Below, piece after piece: positions 1-9,175 of a stretch of DNA of 46,554 nt. The notes beneath the pieces were generated by a model. It ran no database searches. It was given only the letters and a program-made list of their open reading frames with translations, and had not been told where the DNA came from. The position numbers and the translations under genes are program-made. Source of the stretch: Phenylobacterium sp. (GTDB lineage: Bacteria; Pseudomonadota; Alphaproteobacteria; Caulobacterales; Caulobacteraceae); assembly GCF_024508875.1 (NCBI RefSeq), contig NZ_JANINU010000073.1:1-46554 (forward strand). The letters run 5' to 3'. How positions within the stretch are numbered: the stretch's first letter is position 1; each line of letters starts with the position of its first letter.

Positions 1-63
1 TGTGCTATACCCGCCAACCAGATGCGCGGGGCCGCCGCAACTCCTCAGTGAACTTCAAGCGCG

Positions 64-149
64 TGGTGGGGGAAGTAGGACTCGAACCTACGAAGCCATA
101 CGGCAGGGGATTTACAGTCCCCCCCCTTTGCCACTCGGGACATTCCCCC
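64..149 (-). tRNA. tRNA-Tyr (anticodon GTA)
   Basis: Read on the minus strand, an 86-nt class II tRNA with a 7-bp acceptor stem (GGGGGAA with TTCCCCC), discriminator A and an encoded CCA. The anticodon loop reads CTGTAAA, giving GTA, and the T-loop is GGTTCGAGTCC. A long variable arm between the anticodon and T arms fits tRNA-Tyr. It is divergent from rlmB, so the roughly 136 bp between them should hold both promoters. Confidence 0.95.
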
Positions 150-285
150 AGCGCGCTTGGAGCCTAGATGGGGCCTCTCTAGAAAAGGCTTCCGCTCGGG
201 GATGCGAGGGGCGTAAAGCGCCCGGCTCACAGGTCCAAAAGCGGCGGCCCACCGAGGGGGGCCCCAAATCGGAGCGCGTCTTATA

Positions 286-1170
286 GTGGCCTCGCCTACG
301 GAACGCAACGACGCCCGAAAGGGTCGCAATTTCCGCCCGAAATCCGGCGCTCGCGGCCACGGCCAAGGCCGTCCGGAGGCCGCTCCGGAGGCCCGCTCCG
401 AGGGACGGCCCGAGGGGAGATCCGAGGGGCGCGGTCCCCGGCGCGGCGCGGGCGGCGGCCACGACGACTGGATCTGGGGCTGGCATGCGGTCGAGGCCGC
501 CCTCGCCAATCCGCGCCGCGGCGCGCCCGTCCGGCTCCTGGTCACGCCCGAAAAGGCCCGCCAGCTCGAGGCGCGATTCGGACGGCTGGCCGCGGTGGAG
601 GTCGCCGACGCCCACCGGATCGGTCAGGCCCTGCCCCAGGGCGCCGTCCACCAGGGTATCGCCCTGCGGCCCGCGCCGCTCGACGACATCGACCTGGCAG
701 ACTTCGAAGCCCGGCCCGGCGCGGTGCTGCTCGTCCTGGACCAGGTGACCGACCCGCAGAACGTCGGCGCGATCCTGCGCTCGGCCGCGGCGTTCGGCGT
801 CGCCGGCGTAATCCTGCAGGACCGGCACGCGCCCAAGCTGGCCGGCGCCCTCGCCAAGGCCGCCGCCGGCGCCGTCGACCGCGTGCCCGTGGCGCGCGTG
901 GTCAACCTGTCCCGGGCGCTGGACGAGCTCACGAACGCCGGCTGGCGGGCCGTGGGCCTGGCCGGCGAGGCCGACCGCAGCCTGGCCGACGCCCTGGACG
1001 GCGGCCCTACGGTGCTGGTCATGGGCTCGGAAGGCGAAGGCATCCGCCGCCTCGTCGCCGAGCACTGCGACGAGCTCGCCAAGATTCCGATGCCCGGCGG
1101 ATTCGAGAGCCTGAACGTCTCCGCAGCCGCCGCCATCGCCCTTTACGAAGCGTCCCGCCCCCGCGCGTGA
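286..1170 (+). CDS. rlmB: 23S rRNA 2'-O-methyltransferase, RlmB/TrmH (SpoU) family
   Basis: A 294-residue SpoU-class enzyme expected to methylate the ribose of a conserved 23S rRNA guanosine (G2251 in E. coli) using SAM. The substrate-binding domain starts near residue 62 (WIWGWHAVEAAL). The trefoil-knot catalytic motifs follow: DQVTDPQNVGAILRSA near 151-166, VMGSEGEGI near 245-253 and PMPGGFESLNVSAAAAI near 268-284. Start is GTG with a GGAG 11 nt upstream. About 60 residues precede the domain and are rich in Arg, Gly and Glu with repeated EGR units, a basic disordered tail that E. coli RlmB lacks. A different guanosine target within the TrmH family cannot be excluded. Confidence 0.88.
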   Translation: MASPTERNDARKGRNFRPKSGARGHGQGRPEAAPEARSEGRPEGRSEGRGPRRGAGGGHDDWIWGWHAVEAALANPRRGAPVRLLVTPEKARQLEARFGRLAAVEVADAHRIGQALPQGAVHQGIALRPAPLDDIDLADFEARPGAVLLVLDQVTDPQNVGAILRSAAAFGVAGVILQDRHAPKLAGALAKAAAGAVDRVPVARVVNLSRALDELTNAGWRAVGLAGEADRSLADALDGGPTVLVMGSEGEGIRRLVAEHCDELAKIPMPGGFESLNVSAAAAIALYEASRPRA

Positions 1171-1213
1171 AAGTTGAGCAGGCGCCGGCCCGGATTCGCC
1201 GTTCGCCTTGCTA

Positions 1214-1239
1214 TTTGTCAAAGCCTGGCCGCTGACAAA
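1214..1239. promoter_or_regulatory. Inverted repeat upstream of the HTH gene (possible autoregulatory operator)
   Basis: TTTGTCA (1214-1220) is matched by TGACAAA (1233-1239) across 12 nt. The same region can be read as a direct repeat, TGTCAAAGCC (1216-1225) and TGACAAAGCC (1233-1242), one base different. It lies 50-75 bp before the GTG of the helix-turn-helix gene, where an autoregulatory operator would be expected. No binding family is identified. Confidence 0.35.
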
Positions 1240-1288
1240 GCCGCTCAAAACTGCGACCTAGGGCTTAGCTTGGTCGGGGAACATAGGC

Positions 1289-2176
1289 GTGGGCGAAGGC
1301 GAGTTTCCGTCGAAACTATTGCTCGCGCTGAAGGCATTGTCGCTGAGCCGGGGGCGCCTCGCGGCCGAGTTGGCGGTCGACAAGTCCGTGGTCAGCCGGT
1401 GGTTGAGCGGCCGCCAGGCGCCGTCAGGCGAGAACCTGGCCAACCTGACGAACCTTGTCGCCCAGCGCCGGCCTGGCTTCACCCTGCTCGACTGGGAGGC
1501 CGATCTCGACGCCCTAGCGGCCCGGCTGGGCGTCGCCGCCGACTCGGCATCCGGCGCTTTCGGTCCCCTGGGCGGCTGGCTGCCCGATGCGGTGCTGCGG
1601 GAGGCGCAGGCGCTGACGGCCCTGCGAGGTCCCGACTACGAGGGGTTCTGGCGCACCACCCGGCCGGCGATCGGCCTCCCCGGCCGCTTCATGCACGATC
1701 AGGTGCTGATCCGGCGCGCAGACAATGGCTTCCTAACCTTCCGTCTCAAGGTCGAGGACATGCTGTTCGAGGGCTGGACCTTCCCCACCCAGACGCAACT
1801 CTTCTCCTTGGCCGCCGACGCGCGCAGCGGCCTCTTCATCTTTTCGATCTACAACGCCGTCCTGCGCCACAAGGCTGAGCGACTCGATGGCATCTCGATG
1901 ACCATCCAGCGCCTGGGCGGCGGCTCGCCGGTCGCCGGGGCCAACATCATGGACCGGACTGGTGATCTCAGCGGCGACGTCGCGGCCGATGACGCCCTGT
2001 TCGAGGAACTGGCCGCCGCCAACCCGCTCGCGCCCGAAGGATCGGTGCCTCCGGAGGTCAGCGCGCACATCTTCCGCGACTTCGGCCCTACCGAAATGGC
2101 CCGCGGCGGCCCGGCCCTGCTGAGCATGCCCTTCGCCGAGTCGTGGTCGCGCGGCCCGCACCTCGCGCCGGCCTGA
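1289..2176 (+). CDS. Helix-turn-helix transcriptional regulator, orphan
   Basis: A 295-residue protein. Residues about 8-50 form a Xre-like helix-turn-helix (SRGRLAAELAVDKSVVSRWL), in which the second helix would read DNA. The remaining 230 residues match no effector domain I recognise; aromatic segments near 110-200 (GFWRTTRPAIGLPGRF, FRLKVEDMLFEGW) suggest a folded sensing or ligand domain. The GTG start is preceded by GGGGAA at a good distance. It is a single gene with 118 bp before it and 129 bp after it. The upstream inverted repeat would allow self-regulation. Lineage-restricted and of unknown target. Confidence 0.75.
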   Translation: MGEGEFPSKLLLALKALSLSRGRLAAELAVDKSVVSRWLSGRQAPSGENLANLTNLVAQRRPGFTLLDWEADLDALAARLGVAADSASGAFGPLGGWLPDAVLREAQALTALRGPDYEGFWRTTRPAIGLPGRFMHDQVLIRRADNGFLTFRLKVEDMLFEGWTFPTQTQLFSLAADARSGLFIFSIYNAVLRHKAERLDGISMTIQRLGGGSPVAGANIMDRTGDLSGDVAADDALFEELAAANPLAPEGSVPPEVSAHIFRDFGPTEMARGGPALLSMPFAESWSRGPHLAPA

Positions 2177-2305
2177 GCCGGAATACGCCCACCAGGCGAA
2201 CTCGCTCCAAGTCGCAACAAATCGCAGGCCGACGCGCCTACCCGCGCCTGGCCCGAAGCTGCATCAGCCCCGGCAACCGAAACGACAGCCGACGGGGCCT
2301 TTCAC

Positions 2306-2977
2306 GTGCGTTCCTCAATCCTTCTCGCGACGGCCATGATGGGCCTGATCGCTCTGGCGTCCGCCACGCGCGCTAACGCCTTCCCGACCTTCTACGGCGA
2401 CCAGGACGCGTTCCACGCAGCCGGAACGATCGACCAAGTCACCGACTTCAGCGAATTTGCGGCCGGGACGTATCAGTTCGTCGACGACCCTTACATCGAC
2501 GGAGACCTGTCCATCACCTCGGGCGACAACAACGTCGTCATCGCGCAAGGCTCAGCGCCATTCTTCCCGGTGCACAATGCGCTTCTCAGCAACAATGGCG
2601 GCTACATCGAGGTCGAATTCGACCCGGACGCCCACTACGACCTGTTCTCGTTGAAGGCCGGCACGTTCCAGGGCCCGTTCGGCACGACCCTCTACATGCG
2701 CCTGAACAACGGCCAGGAATTCAGTTCCAGCCTCTACGCCTATCCCATCAGTGAGGGCTTCAAGTTCCAGGGGTATCAAGCCGATCCGGGAACCTGGTTC
2801 ACGGGGTTCACCCTGGTGCGCGACAGCCAGAGCACCGGCCTGGCGCTCGCCGAGGTCGAGCTGGGACACACCAGCGCCGCGCCCGAGCCGGCGGCCTGGG
2901 CGCTGATGATTGTCGGCTTCGGCGGGGCTGGATCGGCCCTGCGTCGCCGCCGCCGGCTGGCCTCCGCCGCGCCCTGA
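2306..2977 (+). CDS. PEPxxWA-CTERM sorting-domain secreted protein
   Basis: A 223-residue exported protein. The N-terminus is a signal peptide (hydrophobic core from residue 4, likely cleavage after ATRANA near residue 25). The C-terminus has the tripartite sorting signal: PEPAAW near 196, a hydrophobic helix (ALMIVGFGGAG), then an arginine cluster (RRRRR). Proteins with this tail are known to be recognised by an exosortase, which is not encoded in this window. The middle portion is aromatic and acidic, probably beta-rich, with no catalytic motif visible. Starts at GTG. Likely envelope- or matrix-associated; function unknown. Confidence 0.85.
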   Translation: MRSSILLATAMMGLIALASATRANAFPTFYGDQDAFHAAGTIDQVTDFSEFAAGTYQFVDDPYIDGDLSITSGDNNVVIAQGSAPFFPVHNALLSNNGGYIEVEFDPDAHYDLFSLKAGTFQGPFGTTLYMRLNNGQEFSSSLYAYPISEGFKFQGYQADPGTWFTGFTLVRDSQSTGLALAEVELGHTSAAPEPAAWALMIVGFGGAGSALRRRRRLASAAP

Positions 2978-3117
2978 CGCGACGAGGTTCCGGCCCCGCG
3001 CCCCCCGAACGACGCGGGCTGGAGGGCGGTCGGTGGAGCATGGCCGCCGGCCGCCTACTCGCATCTGCATACGCGTAGACGGTTGCAGCGACGCGCGCGC
3101 TGACGCATTGAGGCCTG

Positions 3118-3831
3118 ATGTTCGAAGAGCTGTTCTCGGCCGCCGGCCTGACCGCCCTGTTCCAGGTGCTTATGATCGACCTGGTCCTCGCCGGCGACAA
3201 CGCCGTCGCCGTGGGACTGGCCGCCGGCGGCCTGCCGCCCGACCAGCGCAAGAAGGCGATCTTCTGGGGCCTCGGCGCGGCGGTCATCACGCGCATCGGC
3301 TTCGCCCTGGTCACCACCCAGCTCCTGGGCATCGTGGGCCTGCTGTTCGCTGGCGGGCTGCTGCTGCTCTGGGTCTGCTGGAAGATGTGGCGCGAGCTGC
3401 GCGCTCAGGCGATCCCTGACGAGGTGGCCGCCGGAGCCGCCATGGACGACGACCCGTCCACCGAGCCCAAGGTCAAGCCCAAGAGCTTCAAGGACGCGCT
3501 GCTCCAGATCCTGATCGCCGACATCTCGATGTCGCTGGACAACGTGCTGGCCGTGGCCGGCGCCGCGCGCGAGCATCCCGCCATCCTGGTCTTCGGCCTC
3601 TTGCTGTCGATCGCGCTGATGGGCGTCGCCGCCCACGGGATCGCCCGCCTGCTGCACAAGTACCGCTGGATCGGCTTCGTGGGCCTGGCGATCGTGCTGT
3701 ACGTCGCCCTGCACATGATGTGGCAAGGCCACCAGGACGTGGTCCGGGACCTCGGCTACACCCAGCAGTACAACGCCGTGATGCCCGACTTCTTCGACAT
3801 CGAGCCGAAGGCGCCGGCGCCCGCGCACTGA
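3118..3831 (+). CDS. TerC family integral membrane protein
   Basis: A 237-residue polytopic inner-membrane protein of the TerC/YjbE family. The two family signatures are present: DLVLAGDNAVAV (Asp21, Asp27, Asn28) in the first half and DISMSLDNVLAVAG (Asp135, Asp141, Asn142) in the second, linked by a hydrophilic loop at about 100-125. The paired acidic sites inside the membrane are thought to bind a metal ion; characterised relatives export manganese or help metallate exported enzymes. The ATG is preceded by GAGG. No yybP-ykoY (Mn) riboswitch is recognisable upstream. Its stop lies 7 bp from that of the convergent metG. Confidence 0.85.
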   Translation: MFEELFSAAGLTALFQVLMIDLVLAGDNAVAVGLAAGGLPPDQRKKAIFWGLGAAVITRIGFALVTTQLLGIVGLLFAGGLLLLWVCWKMWRELRAQAIPDEVAAGAAMDDDPSTEPKVKPKSFKDALLQILIADISMSLDNVLAVAGAAREHPAILVFGLLLSIALMGVAAHGIARLLHKYRWIGFVGLAIVLYVALHMMWQGHQDVVRDLGYTQQYNAVMPDFFDIEPKAPAPAH

Positions 3832-3838
3832 GCCCGGT

Positions 3839-5626
3839 TCAGACTTCGGCCGTCTCCGGCCCGCCGAAGCGCTCGCGCCACTCGGCGACCTGCGTCTCCT
3901 CGATCTTCTTGAACAGCACCTCGGGCGCGCGGATCGTCCGGCCCGGCTCCAGCGCGCTCAGCACCCCCTGCCCGTCCAGCGACGGCCACGTCGCCGGGAA
4001 CGCCTCGCCCAGCGCCACCGCGATCTGCTCGCAGGCGAACGGGATGAAGGGCTCGCTGACCTTGGCGAACAGCGCCGCCAGGTTCAGGCCATAGCGCACC
4101 GCCACCGCCGCACGGTCGCGGTCGGTCTTGATCGCGGTCCAGGGCGCCGCTTCGGTCAGGTACTGGTTGCCCAGCACCCAGAGCTGGCGCAGGGCCGCGG
4201 CCGACTTGCGGTACTCCCGGTCCTCCATGAATTCGGTGTACTCGCGCAGCTTGGCCAGCACGTCCGCTTCCAGCTTCTCGTCCAGGGCTCCCGGCGCGCC
4301 GCCCTCGGGAACCACACCGTCGAACCGGCTCTCCGCGAACTTGCAGATGCGGTTGACGAAGTTGCCCAGCACGTCGGCCAGGTCGGCGTTCACCTGGTCG
4401 CGGAACTGCTCCCAGGCGAAGGTCGAGTCCGAGGTCTCGGGCGCGTTGGCCATGATCCACCAGCGCCAGTAGTCGGCCGGCAGCAGCTCCAGCGCGTGAT
4501 CCATGAACACGCCGCGCTTCAGTGACGTCGAGAACTTGCCGCCATAGTAGTCCAGCCAGTTGAAGCCCTTCAGCTCGTCCACCAGCTTCCACGGTGCGGT
4601 CTCGCGCGCGTTCACGCCCATCAGGGTGCACGGGAAGCCCACCGTGTGGAACGGGACGTTGTCCTTGCCCATGAACTGGACGTACTTCACGTCCGCGGCC
4701 TCGGGCCCCTTCCACCAGCGCTCCCAGGCGCTGTCGGGCGCGGGTCCCTGCCCGGCTTCGGCGGCGCGCGCGTCGGCCCACTCCCAGGTCGCGCCGATGT
4801 ACTCGATGGGCGCGTCGTACCAGACGTAGAACACCTTGCCGGCCAAGCCTTCGATGTCCGGCTTCTCACCGTCCGGGTTCGCGCCCCAGTCCCAGGCGTT
4901 GACCGGCACGCCCCATTCAAGGTCGCGGGTGATCCCGCGGTCCTGCAGGCCCTCGTCCAGCCATTTCAGCGCGATCGAGGTCACCAGCAGCGGCCAGGTC
5001 CCACGCTTACTCTCGATCCACTCGCGCAGCTTCCCGGCGAACTGGCTCTGCCGGAGGAACAGGTGCTTGGAGCCGCGGATCTCGATGTCGGTCGAACCCG
5101 ACACCGCCGAGCGCGGGTGCAGCAGGTCCGCCGGGTCCAGCACCCGCGTGCAGTTCTCGCACTGGTCGCCGCGCGCCGCCTCGTAGCCGCAGTGCGGACA
5201 GGTGCCGATCACGTAGCGGTCGGGCAGGAAGCGCTTGTCGGCGTTCGAATAGACCTGCTGTGTGACCCGCTCCTCGATGAAGCCGGCTTCCCAGAGCTGC
5301 TGGGCGAAACGCTGGGTCAGCCGGTGGTTCTGCGGCGAGGACGAGCGGCCGAAGTGGTCCCACGACAGGCCGAACTCGCGGCCCAGGCGATGCTGCACCT
5401 CATGCGCCTCGGCGCAGAAGGTGGCCGGGTCCTGGCCCTTTTCCGCGGCGGCCAGTTCGGTGGGCGTCCCGTGCTCGTCGGTGGCGCAGAGGTACAGGGT
5501 CTCGCGGCCACGCGCCCGCTGGAACCGCGCGTACACGTCGGCGGGCAGCATCGACCCGGCCAGGGTGCCGAGGTGCTTGATCCCGTTGATGTACGGCAGG
5601 GCCGAGGTGATGAGGATGCGGGTCAT
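3839..5626 (-). CDS. metG: Methionyl-tRNA synthetase
   Basis: A 595-residue class I aminoacyl-tRNA synthetase that charges tRNA-Met in the cytoplasm. The HIGH-type signature is HLGT in [16 protein letters not shown] at residues 10-24. A zinc knuckle has four cysteines (Cys143, 146, 156, 159). The KMSKS loop appears as KFSTS at 364-368, a variant found in other bacterial MetG proteins. An anticodon-binding helical domain fills the C-terminal third. There is no C-terminal Trbp111-type tRNA-binding domain, so it ends early compared with E. coli MetG (about 677 residues). The start [10 protein letters not shown] matches the canonical N-terminus; in-frame sequence further upstream is not conserved-looking. 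Confidence 0.95.
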   Translation of the reverse strand: MTRILITSALPYINGIKHLGTLAGSMLPADVYARFQRARGRETLYLCATDEHGTPTELAAAEKGQDPATFCAEAHEVQHRLGREFGLSWDHFGRSSSPQNHRLTQRFAQQLWEAGFIEERVTQQVYSNADKRFLPDRYVIGTCPHCGYEAARGDQCENCTRVLDPADLLHPRSAVSGSTDIEIRGSKHLFLRQSQFAGKLREWIESKRGTWPLLVTSIALKWLDEGLQDRGITRDLEWGVPVNAWDWGANPDGEKPDIEGLAGKVFYVWYDAPIEYIGATWEWADARAAEAGQGPAPDSAWERWWKGPEAADVKYVQFMGKDNVPFHTVGFPCTLMGVNARETAPWKLVDELKGFNWLDYYGGKFSTSLKRGVFMDHALELLPADYWRWWIMANAPETSDSTFAWEQFRDQVNADLADVLGNFVNRICKFAESRFDGVVPEGGAPGALDEKLEADVLAKLREYTEFMEDREYRKSAAALRQLWVLGNQYLTEAAPWTAIKTDRDRAAVAVRYGLNLAALFAKVSEPFIPFACEQIAVALGEAFPATWPSLDGQGVLSALEPGRTIRAPEVLFKKIEETQVAEWRERFGGPETAEV

Positions 5627-5770
5627 GGGTATCCAAAGCGCGGGCGCCGAGAAGAACCGGGGCTTATAGGCCGCCCAGGTGGTTCGCCAAAGTGCGGGTT
5701 GCAAGAAATGCTCGCCAACCTGTTGCAGGCGCGCAAACTCGGCCACGGGGCGGAGACGCGGCTTCCTTGA

Positions 5771-5798
5771 GTCGCGGACAACAAGAACCGCCCGCGAC
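5771..5798. promoter_or_regulatory. Short inverted repeat before the lipoprotein gene
   Basis: GTCGCGG (5771-5777) and CCGCGAC (5792-5798) are perfect complements separated by 14 nt. They sit in the metG-lipoprotein divergent interval, just before the strong GGGAGG ribosome site. It could be an operator or an RNA hairpin in the leader; I see nothing that decides. Confidence 0.25.
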
Positions 5799-5812
5799 AT
5801 GGGAGGTTTGAA

Positions 5813-6295
5813 ATGCTGAAACGCGCGATCCCCTTCGCGGCCGCGGCGGCGTGCCTTTGGCTGACGGCCTGCAGCGACAAGCCCGCGGCCGACGAGCCGG
5901 CGGCTCACGCCGAGGCGCCGAAGAAGTCGCTGGCCCGGCAGGTCCAGTTCTACCAGGGCCAGGAGAACGTCCAGGCCGTCACGTCGGGCTCGGTCAAGCC
6001 GGCGCCGGGCGGCGGCTACGACTTGGAGGCGAAGGTCACCAACGACGGCGCCGGCTGGACCAAGGTGGGCTTCCTGCCCCGCGTCTATGCGGCCACCCCG
6101 CCCGATGGGATCTACGAGGTGGACGTCGTCGCCGACAAGCCCGCGACGCCGGGCGCGGCCGGCCCGACGCCGGTCGAGGTGAAGAGCGGCTGGGACCGCT
6201 ACAAGGACGGCCGGGTCAAGGGCGTGAAGTTCATCTCCAAGACCAACGAGGTCGTGGCGATGGTCGACGGAGGCGCCGCGCCGGCCGGGAAGTAG
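5813..6295 (+). CDS. Putative small lipoprotein
   Basis: A 160-residue predicted lipoprotein. A type II signal peptide ends in the lipobox LTAC with Cys20, followed by SDKPA, so it is probably anchored to a membrane facing the periplasm. The mature part starts with an Ala/Glu-rich linker, then a probably beta-rich domain of about 120 residues with pairs of Gly/Lys-bounded strands. No enzyme motif is seen. Start ATG has a strong GGGAGG 7-12 nt upstream. It is monocistronic: divergent from metG and convergent with the DUF486 gene. Function unknown. Confidence 0.75.
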   Translation: MLKRAIPFAAAAACLWLTACSDKPAADEPAAHAEAPKKSLARQVQFYQGQENVQAVTSGSVKPAPGGGYDLEAKVTNDGAGWTKVGFLPRVYAATPPDGIYEVDVVADKPATPGAAGPTPVEVKSGWDRYKDGRVKGVKFISKTNEVVAMVDGGAAPAGK

Positions 6296-6308
6296 CTTGC
6301 CCTTTTCC

Positions 6309-6343
6309 CTCGTCATGGCCGGGGCAAGCCCGGCCATGACGAG
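6309..6343. repeat. Palindromic intergenic repeat of the CGTCATGGCCGGG type
   Basis: A perfect 15-bp stem (CTCGTCATGGCCGGG, 6309-6323) with a 5-nt loop (GCAAG), closed by 6329-6343. This matches the CGTCATGGCCGGGCTTG-type palindromes scattered between genes in many alphaproteobacteria (from memory, not searched). It lies between two convergent genes, so its hairpin may also end transcription from both sides; a run of T precedes it on the plus strand. Confidence 0.7.
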
Positions 6344-6363
6344 CATCGATGTGATGGCCGTCC

Positions 6364-6717
6364 CTACAGCGGCCCTTTGAACACGAAGAACGCGCCCAGC
6401 GCGATGAAGCCGAAACCGACCGCGTGGTTCAGGGTGAACTTCTCGCCGAGGTAGGTCATCGAGAACACGGCGAAGACGCACAGCGTGATCACCTCCTGCA
6501 TCGCCTTGAGTTCGGCGGGGTCGTAGACCTGCCGCCCGATGCGGTTGGCAGGCACTGCCAGCCAGTACTCGAAGAAAGCGATCCCCCAGCTCACCAGCAC
6601 GATGATCCAGAGCGGCCGGTGCTCCACCTTCAGGTGGCCGTACCAGGCGAAGGTCATGAAGACGTTCGAGGCCACCAGCATCAGCACGGGGGCGACGAAG
6701 GTCCAGGGGGCGTTCAT
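6364..6717 (-). CDS. DMT-type DUF486 small membrane protein
   Basis: A 117-residue integral membrane protein with four predicted transmembrane helices: 8-25, 35-55, 75-95 and 98-116. The WYGHLK segment, the [13 protein letters not shown] segment and the final [12 protein letters not shown] helix are hallmarks of the DUF486 family, which resembles half-size drug/metabolite transporters. Transport activity and substrate are unknown for the family. Full length, ATG start, monocistronic, divergent from potF and convergent with the lipoprotein gene. Confidence 0.85.
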   Translation of the reverse strand: MNAPWTFVAPVLMLVASNVFMTFAWYGHLKVEHRPLWIIVLVSWGIAFFEYWLAVPANRIGRQVYDPAELKAMQEVITLCVFAVFSMTYLGEKFTLNHAVGFGFIALGAFFVFKGPL

Positions 6718-6856
6718 GCGATCTGGCTCCAGAAGGGCCTGGGCACATTCACCGGATTCGCGGCGGATGATGGGCGCTCGCCGGCGGCGCGCGGCGATAG
6801 ATTGGGCGCCGTTGCGCCCCGGCGCCCCGTCGCCGGCGACAATCGCGCGGCGGGGG

Positions 6857-6884
6857 TTAACTCTGTCGCACTCGGCCCTATAGT
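6857..6884 (+). promoter_or_regulatory. Candidate sigma-70 promoter for potFGHI
   Basis: TTAACT (6857-6862), a 16-bp spacer and TATAGT (6879-6884) lie about 25 bp before the potF start. The -10 hexamer matches TATAAT at 5 of 6 positions and the -35 matches TTGACA at 4 of 6. It is the best promoter-like site in the interval. Confidence 0.5.
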
Positions 6885-6908
6885 CCCGCCCGAGTTGGGA
6901 GGGACGGT

Positions 6909-8024
6909 ATGCGTAGACTGTTGAACGCCCTGGTGCTGGGCGCGCTGCTGGCGGTGGCGGCCTGTAGCCCGAAGACGGCGGAAAAAGGCCAGGCCAAGGG
7001 CGGCGACACCCTGCGGATCTACAACTGGTCCGACTACATCGACCCTGCGCTCCTGGAGCAGTTCACCAAGGAGACCGGGATCAAGGTCACCTACGACACC
7101 TTCGATTCCAACGAGGTGCTGGAGACCAAGGTGCTGCAGGGGGGCACGGGCTACGATCTGGTCGTCCCCTCCAACCATAACCTGCCCCGCTACATCGCCG
7201 CCGGCGCCATCCAGCCGCTGGACAAGAAGCAGCTTCCCGGCCTCGACAACCTGCGGCCCGACCTGATGGCGCACATGGCGCCCTTCGACCCCGGCGCGGC
7301 CTACGCCGTGCCCTACATGCAGGGCACCATCGGCATCGGCTACAACGTCGACGCCGTCGCCAAGCGCCTGCCCGGCGTGAAGATCGACAGTTGGAAGGTG
7401 GTGTTCGACCCGCTGGTGCTGGCCAAGCTCAAGGACTGCGGTGTCTATTTCCTCGACGCGTCGGAAGACATGTACGCCGTGGCCCTGCACTACCTGGGCA
7501 AGGACCCGAACTCGAAGAACCCCGCCGACTATGAAGCGGCGACCGCCATGCTGATGCAGGTGCGGCCCTTTGTGCGTAAATTCCACTCCTCGGAATACAT
7601 CGACGCCCTGGCCAACGGCGACGTCTGCATCGCCATCGGCTACTCGGGCGACGTCCTCCAGGCCAAGACCCGCGCCGAGGAGGCCAAGAACGGCGTGAAG
7701 GTGGCCTACGCCATCCCGAAGGAGGGCAGCCAGGTCTGGTTCGACGTCTTCACGATCCCCAAGGACGCCCCGAACCCCGCCGCGGCGCACAGGTTCATCG
7801 CCTACATGCTGCGGCCCGAGATCATCGCCAAGGCCTCTAACTACACCCAGTACGCCAACGCCAACGCCAAGGCGACGCCGCTGGTCGACGAGGCGATCCG
7901 CGACGATCCCAACGTCTACCCGACGCCGGAAGTGTCGAAGCGCCTCTTCGTGACCACCACCAAGGACCAGGACCTGCTGCGCGAGGTGAACCGCCAGTGG
8001 ACCAGGGTGCTGACGGGCCGTTGA
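6909..8024 (+). CDS. potF: Polyamine ABC transporter substrate-binding protein, PotF/PotD type
   Basis: A 371-residue periplasmic binding protein of the spermidine/putrescine family. Family landmarks are LRIYNWSDYIDP at 34-45, YDLVVPSN near 88-95, VPYMQGTIGIGYN near 132-144 and the late VWFDVFTIPKDAPN segment. The signal peptide ends in VAAC (Cys19), so this copy looks lipid-anchored; E. coli PotF is a soluble periplasmic protein. It heads the operon, with GGGAGGGAC before the ATG. The choice of putrescine over spermidine cannot be read from sequence alone. Confidence 0.93.
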   Translation: MRRLLNALVLGALLAVAACSPKTAEKGQAKGGDTLRIYNWSDYIDPALLEQFTKETGIKVTYDTFDSNEVLETKVLQGGTGYDLVVPSNHNLPRYIAAGAIQPLDKKQLPGLDNLRPDLMAHMAPFDPGAAYAVPYMQGTIGIGYNVDAVAKRLPGVKIDSWKVVFDPLVLAKLKDCGVYFLDASEDMYAVALHYLGKDPNSKNPADYEAATAMLMQVRPFVRKFHSSEYIDALANGDVCIAIGYSGDVLQAKTRAEEAKNGVKVAYAIPKEGSQVWFDVFTIPKDAPNPAAAHRFIAYMLRPEIIAKASNYTQYANANAKATPLVDEAIRDDPNVYPTPEVSKRLFVTTTKDQDLLREVNRQWTRVLTGR

Positions 8025-9175
8025 GCGAGCGGCCGCCTCCTCATCGGCCGCAGATCGGCGGCATCCGCGACACCTTCGCGCCGTGGGAAGACCCCGGCGC
8101 GAAGCCGCTCGTGCGCTTCGAAGGCGTGGCCAAGGCGTTCGGCGCAACGGCGGCCGTGAAGGGCGTGGACCTGTCGATCTACGAGCGGGAGTTCTTCGCC
8201 CTGCTCGGTCCCTCGGGCTGCGGCAAGACCACCCTGATGCGGATGCTGGCCGGGTTCGAGACGCCCGACGCCGGCCGCATCCTGCTGGAAGGCCGTGACA
8301 TCGCCGCCGACCCGCCCCACCGGCGGCCCGTCCACATGATGTTCCAGGCCTACGCGCTCTTCCCGCACCTCAGCGTCGCCCAGAACATCGCCTTCGGCCT
8401 GAAGCGCCAGGGCCTGCCGAAGGCCGAAGTCTCGGCCCGGGTCGAGGAGATGCTCGCGCTGGTCAAGCTGGACGGGATGGGCCGGCGCCGCCCCGACCAG
8501 CTTTCGGGCGGCCAGCGGCAACGCGTGGCGCTCGCCCGCGCCATCGCCCCCCGCCCCCGCATCCTGCTGCTCGACGAGCCGATGGCCGCCCTCGACAAGA
8601 AGCTGCGCGAGGAGACCCAGTTCGAATTGATGAACCTCCAGCAGACGCTGGGAATGACGTTCATGATCGTCACCCACGACCAGGACGAGGCCATGGTGGT
8701 CGCCGACCGCATCGCGGTGATGCGCGAGGGCGAGATCGTCCAGGTGGGCCGCCCCGGGGAGGTCTACGAGGCTCCCGCCGACCGCTACGTCGCGGGTTTC
8801 ATCGGCGACGTGAACCTGTTCGAGGGCCGGGTCGCGGTCTCCGAGGGCGGCCGCGTGCGCCTGATCTCCGACGACGGGACGTTCGAAGCCGATGGCGCGG
8901 GACCGGTCGGCGAGACCGCCTGGGTCGCCGTCCGCCCCGAGAAGGTGGCGGTCCACACCGAGCCGCCCGTCGCCGGCGCCAACGTCCTGGCCGGCCGGAT
9001 CCACGACTACGGCTACCTCGGCGACTGGACGACCTACCTCGTGGAAGTCGCGCCGGGCCGGCGGGTCCGCGCCACCCGCGCCAACGCCACCCGCACGGTC
9101 GAGCGGCCGCTGGGTTGCGGCGACGCCGTCTGGCTCAGCTTCGCGCCTTCCAGCGCCGTGGTGCTGACCCGATGA
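8021..9175 (+). CDS. potG: Polyamine ABC transporter ATP-binding protein
   Basis: The 384-residue ATPase subunit on the cytoplasmic face. Walker A is GPSGCGKTT, the Q-loop is [11 protein letters not shown], the ABC signature is [14 protein letters not shown], Walker B is ILLLDEP and the switch His is in [11 protein letters not shown]-terminal TOBE/OB regulatory region starts near residue 265 ([10 protein letters not shown]) and contains AVRPEKV. I place the start at TTG 8021, which overlaps the potF stop; a GTG at 7997 is also in frame but lies deeper inside potF. Confidence 0.93.
   Translation: MSERPPPHRPQIGGIRDTFAPWEDPGAKPLVRFEGVAKAFGATAAVKGVDLSIYEREFFALLGPSGCGKTTLMRMLAGFETPDAGRILLEGRDIAADPPHRRPVHMMFQAYALFPHLSVAQNIAFGLKRQGLPKAEVSARVEEMLALVKLDGMGRRRPDQLSGGQRQRVALARAIAPRPRILLLDEPMAALDKKLREETQFELMNLQQTLGMTFMIVTHDQDEAMVVADRIAVMREGEIVQVGRPGEVYEAPADRYVAGFIGDVNLFEGRVAVSEGGRVRLISDDGTFEADGAGPVGETAWVAVRPEKVAVHTEPPVAGANVLAGRIHDYGYLGDWTTYLVEVAPGRRVRATRANATRTVERPLGCGDAVWLSFAPSSAVVLTR

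Noticed and set aside
1-63. Gene at the left edge
   Set aside because: Too short to judge; no conserved motif visible.
2978-3117. Manganese riboswitch (yybP-ykoY) before the TerC gene
   Set aside because: No recognisable conserved core sequence; the short interval is only GC-rich.
5627-6748. N-terminal extension of metG upstream of MTRILIT
   Set aside because: The in-frame stretch is low-complexity, covers the opposite-strand lipoprotein gene and precedes the canonical MetG start.
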